Of a stretch of DNA of 29,708 nt, positions 7,811 through 16,507 are shown one piece after another. The notes beneath the pieces are model-generated. The model made no database searches. It had not been told where the DNA came from and saw only the letters and a program-made list of their open reading frames with translations. This DNA is from Brevibacillus sp. (GTDB lineage: Bacteria; Bacillota; Bacilli; Brevibacillales; Brevibacillaceae). Within the stretch, counting starts at the first letter, position 1. Every line of letters begins with the position of its first letter. A program made the translations under genes and the position numbers. The DNA is taken from contig JARDZO010000035.1 in assembly GCA_029240815.1 (NCBI GenBank), forward strand, positions 1 to 29,708, read 5' to 3'.

Positions 7811-8749
7811 TTACCGGTGGACCTCCTCGTGTTCTCCCATGACCTGCGACCAGAACGGGTAGCCTTCGACGTCTCCCGCTACAGTCAAGGCATAGGCCCC
7901 GATGCGGTTGCCCAACCGTACGGCATCCCTGTACGACCAGCCCCTCAAGAGTCCTGACAAAAATCCGGCGGCAAACCCGTCGCCAGCCCCAATCGGATCG
8001 ACAATCTCATCGACTGGAAAACCAGACACGTACTCTTTCTCATTCGCCGTTGCGTAATAGGCACCGCGCTCCCCCAGCTTGATGACGACGGCTTTCGTCC
8101 CTTTTTGCAGCAAACGCTCGGCTATACGCTCTGGAGTTTCTTCCCCTGTGAGGAGGCGGCCTTCTTCCCATCCTGGGAGTACGATGTCACATTTGCCGGC
8201 GATATCAGCGAGGACGACTCGCGCCTCTTCCTTTTTCCACAGCTTCAGGCGGACATTGGGATCGAACACGACGGTGACCCGGTGCCTTTTGGCCTTGTCA
8301 ATCGCTTGATAGATCGCCTCTCTGCATGTCGCGCTAAGTGCTGGCGTAATGCCCGTCACATGCAGGAACTTCGCCTTTGCGATCAGCTCCTCACTGATGT
8401 CCTCGGGCTTCAAGCGGCTTGCTGCCGAGTCCTTGCGATAGTAGTACACTTTAGGCTCTTTGCCATGCTGCCTTTCTTTAAAAAAGACCGCGGTCGGATG
8501 ATGGAGATCAAACACCACATGCGAGGTATCCACCCCTTCGCCACGAATGAAATTGCGGATGAACAGTCCGAATTCGTCATCGCCTAGCCGGCTGACCCAG
8601 CTCACCTGATGTCCGAGACGAGCCAACCCGATCGCGACATTGGATTCCGCACCACCGATTGTTTTCTCAAATTGGGCTGCGAACCGGAGCGGTCCAACCG
8701 ATACGGGATGGAACAGCACCATCGTTTCGCCAAAGGTCACGACGTCCAT
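7811..8749 (-). CDS. kdgK: PfkB-family 2-keto-3-deoxygluconate/galactonate kinase
   Basis: The 312-aa ribokinase-fold kinase has GGAESNVAIGLARLG (32-46), FDPNVR (162-167), LPGWEEGRLLTG (191-202) and the anion-hole/base motif DPIGAGDGFAAGF (251-263) with D257. It phosphorylates 2-keto-3-deoxy sugar acids at C6 to feed the aldolase encoded next. In galactonate operons of enterobacteria the equivalent step uses an unrelated DgoK; here the PfkB enzyme probably does it. The start overlaps the end of the preceding gene by 13 nt, with AAGAGG upstream of the ATG. Confidence 0.88.
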   Translation of the reverse strand: MDVVTFGETMVLFHPVSVGPLRFAAQFEKTIGGAESNVAIGLARLGHQVSWVSRLGDDEFGLFIRNFIRGEGVDTSHVVFDLHHPTAVFFKERQHGKEPKVYYYRKDSAASRLKPEDISEELIAKAKFLHVTGITPALSATCREAIYQAIDKAKRHRVTVVFDPNVRLKLWKKEEARVVLADIAGKCDIVLPGWEEGRLLTGEETPERIAERLLQKGTKAVVIKLGERGAYYATANEKEYVSGFPVDEIVDPIGAGDGFAAGFLSGLLRGWSYRDAVRLGNRIGAYALTVAGDVEGYPFWSQVMGEHEEVHR

Positions 8750-9696
8750 ACTCGTTCCTCTTTGACTGGCATCGTCGGAACAGCCAGACCGGCTGCACCT
8801 TTCTGCGAGGTCACCAGCTCAGGTGCGTAACGCAAAATCATATCGAGTCCGATGCGAGCACGGTGGACCCGCTCCCTGCACAGGCTGATCGACGTCTGCT
8901 CCAGGTGCGTTCCAGACGGATAGATGTTCGGCGAATTACGCAGGCCAAACTTGATGTACACCGGAGCCGCGACCCTGATGATTTCCGGTATTTCGTAATG
9001 GCGGATAAACCCGCCGATGTCGTCCGGCGCCTCCACATAAATATCGATCGGCATATCGACTGCTTGCCGAATTGCAGCCAAGCGTGCCAGCGTAAGATCT
9101 GTCGGGACATTGTACGTACCTGCGCCGATCTGTTCGATCAAGCGAATGGAAACGGGGTTCGCCTGCGCCATTTGCACGGATACCTTCACGATCAGATCAT
9201 CGGGGAGCTCTCCCGTTTTCTTGAACTCGTTTACCAGCCAAAGCAATCCTTCGTCTGCGACTAGGATGCTGCGGATTCCCATTTGGCAAGCACGCTTGAC
9301 GTCTTCGATCGCATAGACGAGCTGATCCATGCCTTGCGAGCGCATTCCGGCGATTTTTCCCGCGCTGGCCCATGACATCGGCGTAATATCCCACGTCCCG
9401 CGCGGACCAACGAAAAGACTCACTTCGAGATTTTCACGATGACCGATCGCAGCCATCTGTTCCAGCTCATCGTCGGTCAAGAGCATAATCCCGCTTCCTT
9501 GCGAGATGCGGTGAATCGTCACGCCGTACGTGTTGCACGCCTCCACTACTGCCTCAAAAGAAGCAGGCCCTTCCACACTGGGGATTTCGACGCGATACTG
9601 TGCACCATCCGGGAATCTTTTGGTCGAACTGGGGAGATCGTGGCAGTCGCTTGCCGGAAAGCCCAGTTGCTCAATCATCTCTCGTGTTTGTTTCAA
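8737..9696 (-). CDS. Conserved TIM-barrel-like protein, annotated in relatives as U32-type peptidase; function unknown
   Basis: The 319-aa protein starts at a TTG (9696) behind AGGGGGAAAG, overlapping the dehydratase stop by 4 nt (TTGA). Repeating beta-alpha features include FPDGAQYRVEIPSVEGP, VTIHRISQGSGIMLL, NVPTDLTLARLAAIR, MPIDIYVEAPDDIGGF and APVYIKFGLRN. I recall similar proteins in actinomycete and Bacillales sugar-acid loci labelled peptidase U32, but I see no peptidase site and no signal peptide. A cytosolic enzyme such as an aldolase, epimerase or lyase acting on a sugar acid would fit the context better than a protease. Its fixed place between a dehydratase and a keto-deoxy acid kinase argues for a metabolic role. 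No substrate is assigned. Confidence 0.7.
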   Translation of the reverse strand: MKQTREMIEQLGFPASDCHDLPSSTKRFPDGAQYRVEIPSVEGPASFEAVVEACNTYGVTIHRISQGSGIMLLTDDELEQMAAIGHRENLEVSLFVGPRGTWDITPMSWASAGKIAGMRSQGMDQLVYAIEDVKRACQMGIRSILVADEGLLWLVNEFKKTGELPDDLIVKVSVQMAQANPVSIRLIEQIGAGTYNVPTDLTLARLAAIRQAVDMPIDIYVEAPDDIGGFIRHYEIPEIIRVAAPVYIKFGLRNSPNIYPSGTHLEQTSISLCRERVHRARIGLDMILRYAPELVTSQKGAAGLAVPTMPVKEERVWTS

Positions 9697-11903
9697 AGCA
9701 CTTTCCCCCTCTGTTTGGACTGTTCTAAAAAGGTAACATCTACCTGATAATCAAGCTCTGCTTCCTCCCATACCTGGAGGGGAACGACGCCGTTCGCCGC
9801 ATCCGTATGTCCCGTCATGCGGTTGCTCGCTGCCACCTGCTTTTGGCGAGTACGGATGGCCGACAGCCGCTTCGCAGCCAACTCCGCTCGTGCCGATTGG
9901 ATCGCAGAAAAGGAAAAGACGATGTTGCCACGACGAAGCTCTGCTTCATCTAGAAATTGAATCTGCCTTTCGCGCAGATCGAGATACAGCAGATCTCCCG
10001 TTTGCAGATACAAGATCCCTCCGCCTTCGGACGCTTCTGGCGTCATATGGCCAATAGCGGCACCATACGTCACGCCGGAGTAACGGCCATCGCTGATGAG
10101 CGTAGCCAGTCGTTTCAAATTGCGATTGGCGTTGATATGCTGCATCGGCGTGAACATTTCTGGCATTCCAAAAGCTACAGGTCCCTGCCCAGAGATGACG
10201 ACTGAGATTTTCAAAACGCCATGCTCCACCATGCGCTCAAACAGCGTATCGTAATCGAGATCGTTCCAGTCCTCATCGAGTTCGAGCACATTTTGTCTGA
10301 GTACCGCCAGCAGGTTTTCCTGCGCAAAGCTCCTGCTCTCTTTCAACTTCTCCAGCAATTGAGAGTCTAGCAAGCTACGATTGGCGTCGTCCTCGTTTTC
10401 GTAGTAGAGAACAAACGCTGCTTTCTTATCGAATTCATCGAGCTGTTTCGATGTCATCCCGCTTATTTTCACGACAGCACTTTCAAAGAAATTTCCGGTC
10501 AGCACATCCACTCCGCTGAATGGACGGCGTGGAGACGATAGAATGATCGGATTCTCTTTCACATGTGCAGCGGACAGTCGTTCCTGATTTGCCAGTCTCT
10601 CCCCCCAGGTAGTCCCTGTCACAGTCGGCGCATCTGCATCCATTGGCACACCATTTTGCAACAGCTCGTAAAACAACGTCTCCATCCCCCGGCTGTTGCC
10701 GCTGCAGCACTGTATCGCGAGGGCGAAAATATCGCGCCCCTGTGTCAGGCTGTAATCAAAGAGATCGGGAATCGGATGAGCATGATGAATGCGGTCCAGC
10801 TCCCACAAGCTGAATCGGTACCCGCCGTACAACATGGCTGCAACCATGTGCATCATCAGGTTGGTCGAACCGCCGGACGCACTGTGGATGCGGATCGCAT
10901 TTCTGATGTTCGTCGCCATCACGTTGGCTGCTCCAAAGGCTGGTTCATTGATCATCCCGGCCAGACTGTCAATGGCCTGGTTCACCTGTTCCTGTGTGGG
11001 AGGTGACGTCAGCAGCTCAACGGCGGGATGGACCAATCCGAGACCGGCAACGAGATGACGAGAGCTGTTTCCCGTACCGTTGAATGCGCACACGCCGCCT
11101 TTTCCGTCACACGTAGCGACGGCCAGACGCTGTTCATACTCTTTGTGTGCCGCTTTGCTGATGATGCCTCGATCCACCGCGCGTTCCAGCACGCCTTGAA
11201 ATGCTGTATTGGAGGAGCATTGCAAGATGTACGCCATCGCATCCCGTAAATCGTCGGCTATGTCTGGTGCTCCGTTGGTTTCCGCCGCTTTTGCCACCTG
11301 CTCCAGTTCGGACACGAGCTCTGCGGGGATCGTCCCTCCTTGCAGGACATGTGCCGGGGCAAAAGTGGCGAAGAACGGAGCTTCTCCCCGGTATTGACGA
11401 ATCCGGTCCAGATGGGCCAACGCGCTGACCACTCCGAGCGGCTGCTTGTCGCAGCCCTGAATGACGAATGCACCGTGGTAGCTGTGCGATTCGAGCTGGT
11501 TGACGACCATCTGCGCGACGGCATTGCGGCTCTGCAGGGAGTAGCTCATGCCTTGATTGCTCTGCGCTGTTCCATCGCACATGACTGGAGTGGAGAAGTA
11601 GAACGGCACACCGCCGTTTTGCCAGATGCGTATTGCCGCACGACTGGAAGTCTGGAAGTCCATGATGTGTGCCGGATGGTCTGGCGAGCCACCGATAATG
11701 GCGATGCGAGGCGCATTTTCCTCCAGACGACTGTAGATTTCCTCCAGCGTCCAGTCAGGAGCAGCGCCCTCATAAGAAGAGCCGAGTATTTGTTTCGAAC
11801 GATCGAGTAGACCTGCTACACAAATCGGTTCATTCGCTTTTCCCTGAACATTGTCACGATACGGGTTGACCCGATTATGGATAGTCGGAAAACGATTGGA
11901 CAT
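9693..11903 (-). CDS. IlvD/Edd-family sugar-acid dehydratase (pentonate/aldonate dehydratase)
   Basis: The 736-aa protein carries the IlvD/Edd Fe-S cysteine pattern: C109 in PVMCDGTAQSN, C151 in QGCDKQPLG, and C272 in GGVCAFNGTGNS. SASGGSTNLMMH and ISDGRYSGVTYGAAIGHMTPEA near the C-terminus are also diagnostic. Known members dehydrate dihydroxy-acids, 6-phosphogluconate or aldonates such as D-xylonate and L-arabinonate. Because a separate DgoD handles galactonate, a pentonate is the likely substrate, which would feed the FAH-fold dehydratase. The length exceeds IlvD (about 560-620) and YjhG (655), mostly from an insert between the first and third cysteines and a longer tail. The ATG at 11903 follows AAGGAGATAG. 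Confidence 0.85.
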   Translation of the reverse strand: MSNRFPTIHNRVNPYRDNVQGKANEPICVAGLLDRSKQILGSSYEGAAPDWTLEEIYSRLEENAPRIAIIGGSPDHPAHIMDFQTSSRAAIRIWQNGGVPFYFSTPVMCDGTAQSNQGMSYSLQSRNAVAQMVVNQLESHSYHGAFVIQGCDKQPLGVVSALAHLDRIRQYRGEAPFFATFAPAHVLQGGTIPAELVSELEQVAKAAETNGAPDIADDLRDAMAYILQCSSNTAFQGVLERAVDRGIISKAAHKEYEQRLAVATCDGKGGVCAFNGTGNSSRHLVAGLGLVHPAVELLTSPPTQEQVNQAIDSLAGMINEPAFGAANVMATNIRNAIRIHSASGGSTNLMMHMVAAMLYGGYRFSLWELDRIHHAHPIPDLFDYSLTQGRDIFALAIQCCSGNSRGMETLFYELLQNGVPMDADAPTVTGTTWGERLANQERLSAAHVKENPIILSSPRRPFSGVDVLTGNFFESAVVKISGMTSKQLDEFDKKAAFVLYYENEDDANRSLLDSQLLEKLKESRSFAQENLLAVLRQNVLELDEDWNDLDYDTLFERMVEHGVLKISVVISGQGPVAFGMPEMFTPMQHINANRNLKRLATLISDGRYSGVTYGAAIGHMTPEASEGGGILYLQTGDLLYLDLRERQIQFLDEAELRRGNIVFSFSAIQSARAELAAKRLSAIRTRQKQVAASNRMTGHTDAANGVVPLQVWEEAELDYQVDVTFLEQSKQRGKVL

Positions 11904-11938
11904 GGGAAGCTATCTCCTTCTCTAAACAGAATCGGTTC

Positions 11939-13087
11939 CTACCACTCGGCCACGCTGCCATCTTCGTAGCGCCATACTGGATTCTTCCAGTTATGACCCT
12001 CCGCCGCAGCCTGCTCCACCTTTTCCTGGTCGATCTCGATCCCAAGACCCGGACGAGACGGAATGGCGACATGACCATCCTGATAGGCAAACACGGATGG
12101 ATCTACGAGGTAATCCAGCAAATCGCTTCCCCGGTTGTAGTGGATGCCCAAGCTCTGCTCCTGCAAGATCGCGTTGGGCGTGCAGGCATCGACCTGCAAA
12201 GATGCCGCTAGAGCGATCGGACCAAGCGGACAATGCGGGGCTACCGCCACGTCAAACGCTTCCGCCATCGCCGCGATCTTCTTTACTTCCAGAATACCTC
12301 CTGCGTGGGACAAATCAGGCTGGATGATGTCCACATAGCCGTCGATCAACAGCTGCTTGAATCCCCATCGCGTGTACTGTCGTTCGCCAGTCGCGATCGG
12401 CGCAGTTGTATAACGGGCAATTTCTCGCAGAGCCTCGTTGTTTTCCGGCAGTACCGGCTCCTCCAAAAACATGGGACGGTAAGGGTCCAGCTCTTTGGCC
12501 AGTTGCTTCGCCATGGCCTTGTGCACGCGTCCGTGGAAGTCGATGCCGATCCCCACATCCTTGCCGACCGCCTCACGTATCGCTGCGACTCGGTCGACCA
12601 CCGCCTCCACCTTGGAGTGCGTATCGATGTAGTTCAGCTCCTCGGTGGCATTCATTTTGATTGCCGTATAGCCCGCAGCTACTTTTTCCCTGGCAGCAGC
12701 CACTACGTCGCTGGGACGATCGCCACCGATCCACGAGTAGACACGTATCTTCTCGCGGGCCGCTCCTCCGAGCATTTGCCAGACAGGGAGGTTGAAGTAT
12801 TTTCCGGCAATGTCCCAAAGTGCCTGCTCGATTCCCGACAATGCACTCGTCAGAATGGGGCCGCCGCGGTAAAAGCCTCCCCGGTACAACGTCTGCCAGT
12901 GATCCTCGATCGTCAGTGGAGATTTGCCGATCAAGTATTCGCTAAGCTCGCGGACGCACGCTTCCACAGTGCCTGCTCTTCCCTCCACGATCGGTTCGCC
13001 CCAACCCGCGATCCCTTCATCTGTCTCCACTTTCAGGAACAGCCACCGCGGCTTTACCCTGTACAGCTTGAAAGCTGTTATTTTCAT
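11939..13087 (-). CDS. dgoD: D-galactonate dehydratase (enolase superfamily)
   Basis: The 382-aa protein has the same length as E. coli DgoD and aligns with it end to end from memory, including the C-terminus RYEDGSVAEW. Active-site residues fall at the same positions: D183 and H185 in GIDFHGRV, E209 in LEEPVLPE, E235 in GERQYTR, H285 in APHCPLGP. It converts D-galactonate to 2-keto-3-deoxy-D-galactonate. The kinase and aldolase 3-4 kb downstream complete the De Ley-Doudoroff pathway. The start is only 4 nt after the preceding gene's stop, so its ribosome binding site (GGGTGAG) lies within the end of that gene. Confidence 0.93.
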   Translation of the reverse strand: MKITAFKLYRVKPRWLFLKVETDEGIAGWGEPIVEGRAGTVEACVRELSEYLIGKSPLTIEDHWQTLYRGGFYRGGPILTSALSGIEQALWDIAGKYFNLPVWQMLGGAAREKIRVYSWIGGDRPSDVVAAAREKVAAGYTAIKMNATEELNYIDTHSKVEAVVDRVAAIREAVGKDVGIGIDFHGRVHKAMAKQLAKELDPYRPMFLEEPVLPENNEALREIARYTTAPIATGERQYTRWGFKQLLIDGYVDIIQPDLSHAGGILEVKKIAAMAEAFDVAVAPHCPLGPIALAASLQVDACTPNAILQEQSLGIHYNRGSDLLDYLVDPSVFAYQDGHVAIPSRPGLGIEIDQEKVEQAAAEGHNWKNPVWRYEDGSVAEW

Positions 13088-13091
13088 CCTC

Positions 13092-14363
13092 TCACCCGCT
13101 TTTTTCGCTCATATGGGAAAAACTCATGGTCATCGGTTCAGTCAGCACTTCGACATCTTCCCGATTTCTTGCCTCAGGCAGCATGCTCTCCGAAATCCAG
13201 ATGTCTCGCACATGCAGCGTATTTTCGATGCGTACGAGCCGCACACGGTTCAAATCAAAGGCATTGCACGTTTTGATCGCAGCTTTTACAGCCAAGTCTC
13301 CCGTATCCAGAAACATCGGCAGCTTGACGGTGCCTACCACGGTGCTGGTCAAAGCATTCGCGTACCCTTTTACCCAGTCGATTTCTTCAAAAACCTGTCT
13401 CGTGGTAATGTCAGCCAACCCGATCCCGTTTGCGTTGCCGTGGGTTTTTTCGGTCAAGCCGAGCACGACCGTCCTCGCAGCATCCACTCCGCCGTTGGCG
13501 TACGGTGTAGCAAAGCGACCCGTGATATTCGGGTCCATCCCGTCACCTGAAATGTCTTTTCCAATCTCATCGACTACCAGTACATCGAGTGGATCAAACA
13601 GGATCTTCGGCATCAGTGCTTTCGCTTCGAGCAGCAGCTTTGGCTCTTCTTCTGCCAGACATTCAGCAGGGATGGCGACCGCCTTGGTCGGGCGATCAAA
13701 CGCATTTTCTATCGTCCCCACTCCAAAGATGATCGGCGTACGCTCAATCATCACTTTCGCCATCTTCTGTACGTGCTCTGCCATGTACTTGAAGCTGTAA
13801 GCATGCGCCGCCTCCGCTCCCCGCTGCTTGCCGAGACCGATCGTGATCATTTTCATCAGACCGCTCTCGACAGGTCCGCGAAATGCGGTATGAGGCTTGA
13901 TCCGGTTGATGACGATGACTTTATCCGCATGGTAGGCGTAATGGTCCATATAGATGGGCAGGCCGTTCGGCAGTCTGCCCACCTCGACCACTTCCATCGT
14001 GGAGTGGATCGGTGCTTCTACGAAAGATTCGGTGACCCCTAGGGATTCCAGCACTTCCTTTTGCCCTTCTGCTGTTGCGCCCCCGTGGCTACCCATCGCA
14101 GGTACGATGAAAGGCTGGCCGCCAGCTGCTTTCACCATTCGGACCACTTCTCGCGAGATGACAGGAATCTCGGCTACGCCTCGGCTTCCTACTGCGATGG
14201 CCACACGGTCTCCTGGTGCGATGCGTGAGAGCACGCCAGATTCGCTAATCGCCTGACGAACAGCCGCTGCCACATCAGGCAATTCAGGCGCGTGAAAATG
14301 CTGTCTCACCTTGGACATCCGCGGGATCTGAATACTGCGAAGCAGCTCCTCGATCACCTGCAT
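13092..14363 (-). CDS. LarA-like (DUF2088) nickel-dependent hydroxyacid racemase/epimerase homologue
   Basis: The 423-aa protein has the LarA N-terminal layout. Candidate equivalents of the LarA catalytic residues are R61 in GSRGV, H93 in MGSHGG, H158 in IKPHTAFRG and K171 in SGLMKM. The spacings of 32, 65 and 13 residues are close to those between R75, H108, H174 and K184 of lactate racemase. LarA enzymes use a nickel-pincer nucleotide bound to the lysine and epimerise the C2 hydroxyl of hydroxyacids, including aldonates. Context suggests C2 epimerisation of a sugar acid to give a substrate for DgoD or the IlvD/Edd enzyme. No LarB, LarC or LarE genes lie in the window. The alignment is remote, so the chemistry is inferred. 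Confidence 0.65.
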   Translation of the reverse strand: MQVIEELLRSIQIPRMSKVRQHFHAPELPDVAAAVRQAISESGVLSRIAPGDRVAIAVGSRGVAEIPVISREVVRMVKAAGGQPFIVPAMGSHGGATAEGQKEVLESLGVTESFVEAPIHSTMEVVEVGRLPNGLPIYMDHYAYHADKVIVINRIKPHTAFRGPVESGLMKMITIGLGKQRGAEAAHAYSFKYMAEHVQKMAKVMIERTPIIFGVGTIENAFDRPTKAVAIPAECLAEEEPKLLLEAKALMPKILFDPLDVLVVDEIGKDISGDGMDPNITGRFATPYANGGVDAARTVVLGLTEKTHGNANGIGLADITTRQVFEEIDWVKGYANALTSTVVGTVKLPMFLDTGDLAVKAAIKTCNAFDLNRVRLVRIENTLHVRDIWISESMLPEARNREDVEVLTEPMTMSFSHMSEKSG

Positions 14364-14376
14364 GTCGTCTCCCCCT

Positions 14377-15432
14377 TTACTTGCGCACCTTGGCTACCTC
14401 GTCATACATCTCCTTGACGAGATCTTCGCCGATTTCCTTTGCGAACTTGTCGATCACTGGCTTGATGATCTCCTGCATGCGTACCTTTTCTTCTGCAGAC
14501 ACCTCATTGACCTGCATGCCAGCGGCTTTCAACTCATCCTGCGCTTTTTGATTTTCGGTCTTGTTCAGCTCACGTTGGTACTTCCCAGCTTCCGCAGCAG
14601 AATCACGCAAAATCTGCTGCTCCTCGACGGAAAGTTTATCCCAAAACTTTTTGCTGACGAGGAAAACGAACGGTGTATAGACGTGCTTCGTGACGCTGAG
14701 GTAGTCCTGCACTTCGTTGTATTTGTTCGATTTGATCGTGGCGAGCGGGTTCTCCTGACCGTCGACCGTGTGGCTCTCCAGGGCGCTGAACACTTCCGAG
14801 AAGGCCATAGGAGAAGGGTTGGCACCCAATGCCTGAAAGGCTTCGAGGTGGACCTGGTTTTGCATCGTGCGAATTTTGAGACCTTTGAAATCCTCCGCTT
14901 TTGTCACAGGATGCTTGCTGTTCGTCAAATTGCGGAACCCGTTTTCCCAATAGCCGAGGCCGATCAGATTGTGGGCAGGCAGTTTCTCCAGCAGCTTTTG
15001 GCCGAGAGGTCCGTCCAATACGGCATGCGCTTCTTTTTCTTCATTAAATACAAAAGGGAAGTCAAACATGGCGTATTCCTTGATATCGCCTACCAGCGGC
15101 GACGTGGACGGGATCGTGATTTCCTGCATGCCGGCTTGCAGCGCTTCTGTCATTTTTTTGTCGTCTCCGAGCTGTGCGGCATAGTAGGGCGTTACTTTCA
15201 TTTTTCCGCCGCTCTTTTCGCTGACGATCTCGGCGAACTTCTTCAGTCCCTGTCCTTCCGGGTGATCTTCATTCAGACCGATACCCGCCTTGATGGTCCT
15301 CTCCTGGATGCCTGTTGCCGCTGCGGGTGGTGTAGAGGTCGCAGCACTTCCCCCACCTCCACCGCAGCCTGCCAAGAGCAACAGTGCTGGAATCGTACTG
15401 CCGATGACCCAATTTCGTACCCACTTTTTCAT
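14377..15432 (-). CDS. TRAP transporter DctP-type substrate-binding lipoprotein (copy 1)
   Basis: The 351-aa protein starts with a lipoprotein signal and lipobox LLLLAGC (C23), so it is probably anchored outside the membrane. The DctP fold is shown by HPEGQGLKKFAEIVSEKSGG, FPFVFNEEKEAHAVLDGPLG, GLKIRTMQN with the carboxylate-binding arginine R188, and VDGQENPLATI. It binds an organic or sugar acid and passes it to DctQM. It resembles the second binding protein at 18360-19412 but is separated from the membrane subunits by a dehydrogenase gene, so two receptors probably share one transporter. AGAGGGGGAG precedes the ATG. Confidence 0.9.
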   Translation of the reverse strand: MKKWVRNWVIGSTIPALLLLAGCGGGGGSAATSTPPAAATGIQERTIKAGIGLNEDHPEGQGLKKFAEIVSEKSGGKMKVTPYYAAQLGDDKKMTEALQAGMQEITIPSTSPLVGDIKEYAMFDFPFVFNEEKEAHAVLDGPLGQKLLEKLPAHNLIGLGYWENGFRNLTNSKHPVTKAEDFKGLKIRTMQNQVHLEAFQALGANPSPMAFSEVFSALESHTVDGQENPLATIKSNKYNEVQDYLSVTKHVYTPFVFLVSKKFWDKLSVEEQQILRDSAAEAGKYQRELNKTENQKAQDELKAAGMQVNEVSAEEKVRMQEIIKPVIDKFAKEIGEDLVKEMYDEVAKVRK

Positions 15433-15466
15433 AACAGCTCCCCCTCTTTTCTTTGACCCTTATTGC

Positions 15467-16495
15467 CTACACAAGCGCTGCATAGCGCTCTGTGGAAAGG
15501 CTTTCCTTCAGATGAACGCGATCCTTTACTTCCTTGTTGACCAAATAGTTGGGATATTCTCCGTGCAGCAGGACATCGACAACGCCCATCGCTGCCTTTG
15601 ATCTCATCTCTGCAGCCGCTTCTTCGGAGTACCATGCCACATGGGGGGTGAGAATGACGTTGTTCATCGCGAGCAGCGGACTGTCTGACGGGATTGGCTC
15701 ATTCTCGACCACATCCAGTGCAGCTCCAGCGATCTTCCCGGTCTGTAGGGCGCAGGTCAGGGCCAGCTCGTCAATGACCGGTCCACGCGAGGTATTGATG
15801 ATGATCGCTTCTTTTTTCATCGCTGCAAACTGCCCTGTGCTGATCATTCCCTGTGTCGAGCTGGTCAGAGGAGCATGGACGGAGACGATATCCGCTTCCG
15901 TGCAGAGCTCTTCGAGTGTGACAAGCCTTACTCCCATCGCAGCCGCCACCGCTAGCGAAACGTATGGATCATGAGCAATCACGTTTAATCCGAGCGGTTT
16001 CACCTTTTGGGCCAGCGATTGGGGAATCTTCCCGAATCCGACCAGCCCGAGCGTCCTGCCCCGCATTCTCGTAATGGGCTGCGTCACCTTGAAATCCCAG
16101 ATCCCGTTTTGAACGGCTTGATGAGCGACGACAATTTTACGCGTCCAGCCGAGCAGGAGAGCAAGCGCATGGTCAGCCACTTCGTCCATGCAGTAATCCG
16201 GCACATTCGCCACACAGATGCCTTTTTCCGTAGCCGCCTGCAAGTCTACCGTATTGACTCCTACCCCATAGCGGGTAATCACCTGGCAATTCTCCAGATT
16301 CTCGATGACCTTCCGACTGAGCGGCGCGTACTGGTTGATCACAGCGTCCGCATCTCGACAAGCGGCGATGACCTCTTCTTCGGTGCGACATTGCGCAGGA
16401 ACCAGCGTGATTCGCTCGCTTTCCAGCACCTCCTCTTCATACCGCAGATCGGTGTACTCCCAATCCGTCACGACGACTCTCCATTTCTTGTTCAT
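15467..16495 (-). CDS. CtBP-like D-isomer-specific 2-hydroxyacid dehydrogenase
   Basis: The 342-aa protein has a Rossmann motif GLVGFGKIPQSLA (150-162), then D176 in HDPY, which favours NAD. Catalytic R237 (NTSRGPVID), E266 (VENEP) and H285 (TPHVAWYS) are present. Tryptophan three residues after the His is the hallmark of the C-terminal-binding-protein branch, whose bacterial members reduce 2-keto acids. It probably interconverts a keto-acid and hydroxyacid taken up by the flanking TRAP system. It is tucked between DctM and the DctP copy, 12 nt after the former. GGAGGAG precedes the ATG. Confidence 0.88.
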   Translation of the reverse strand: MNKKWRVVVTDWEYTDLRYEEEVLESERITLVPAQCRTEEEVIAACRDADAVINQYAPLSRKVIENLENCQVITRYGVGVNTVDLQAATEKGICVANVPDYCMDEVADHALALLLGWTRKIVVAHQAVQNGIWDFKVTQPITRMRGRTLGLVGFGKIPQSLAQKVKPLGLNVIAHDPYVSLAVAAAMGVRLVTLEELCTEADIVSVHAPLTSSTQGMISTGQFAAMKKEAIIINTSRGPVIDELALTCALQTGKIAGAALDVVENEPIPSDSPLLAMNNVILTPHVAWYSEEAAAEMRSKAAMGVVDVLLHGEYPNYLVNKEVKDRVHLKESLSTERYAALV

Positions 16496-16507
16496 GCAAT
16501 CTCCTCC

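Noticed and set aside
12233..13276. Plus-strand frame of 347 codons opposite dgoD
   Set aside because: Antisense shadow of a gene with perfectly placed active-site residues; no ribosome binding site or family similarity.
14362..15456. Long plus-strand frame (364 codons) opposite the DctP copy 1 gene
   Set aside because: It is an antisense shadow of a well-supported lipoprotein gene, and its translation is rich in His/Arg/Cys/Phe without any recognisable family.
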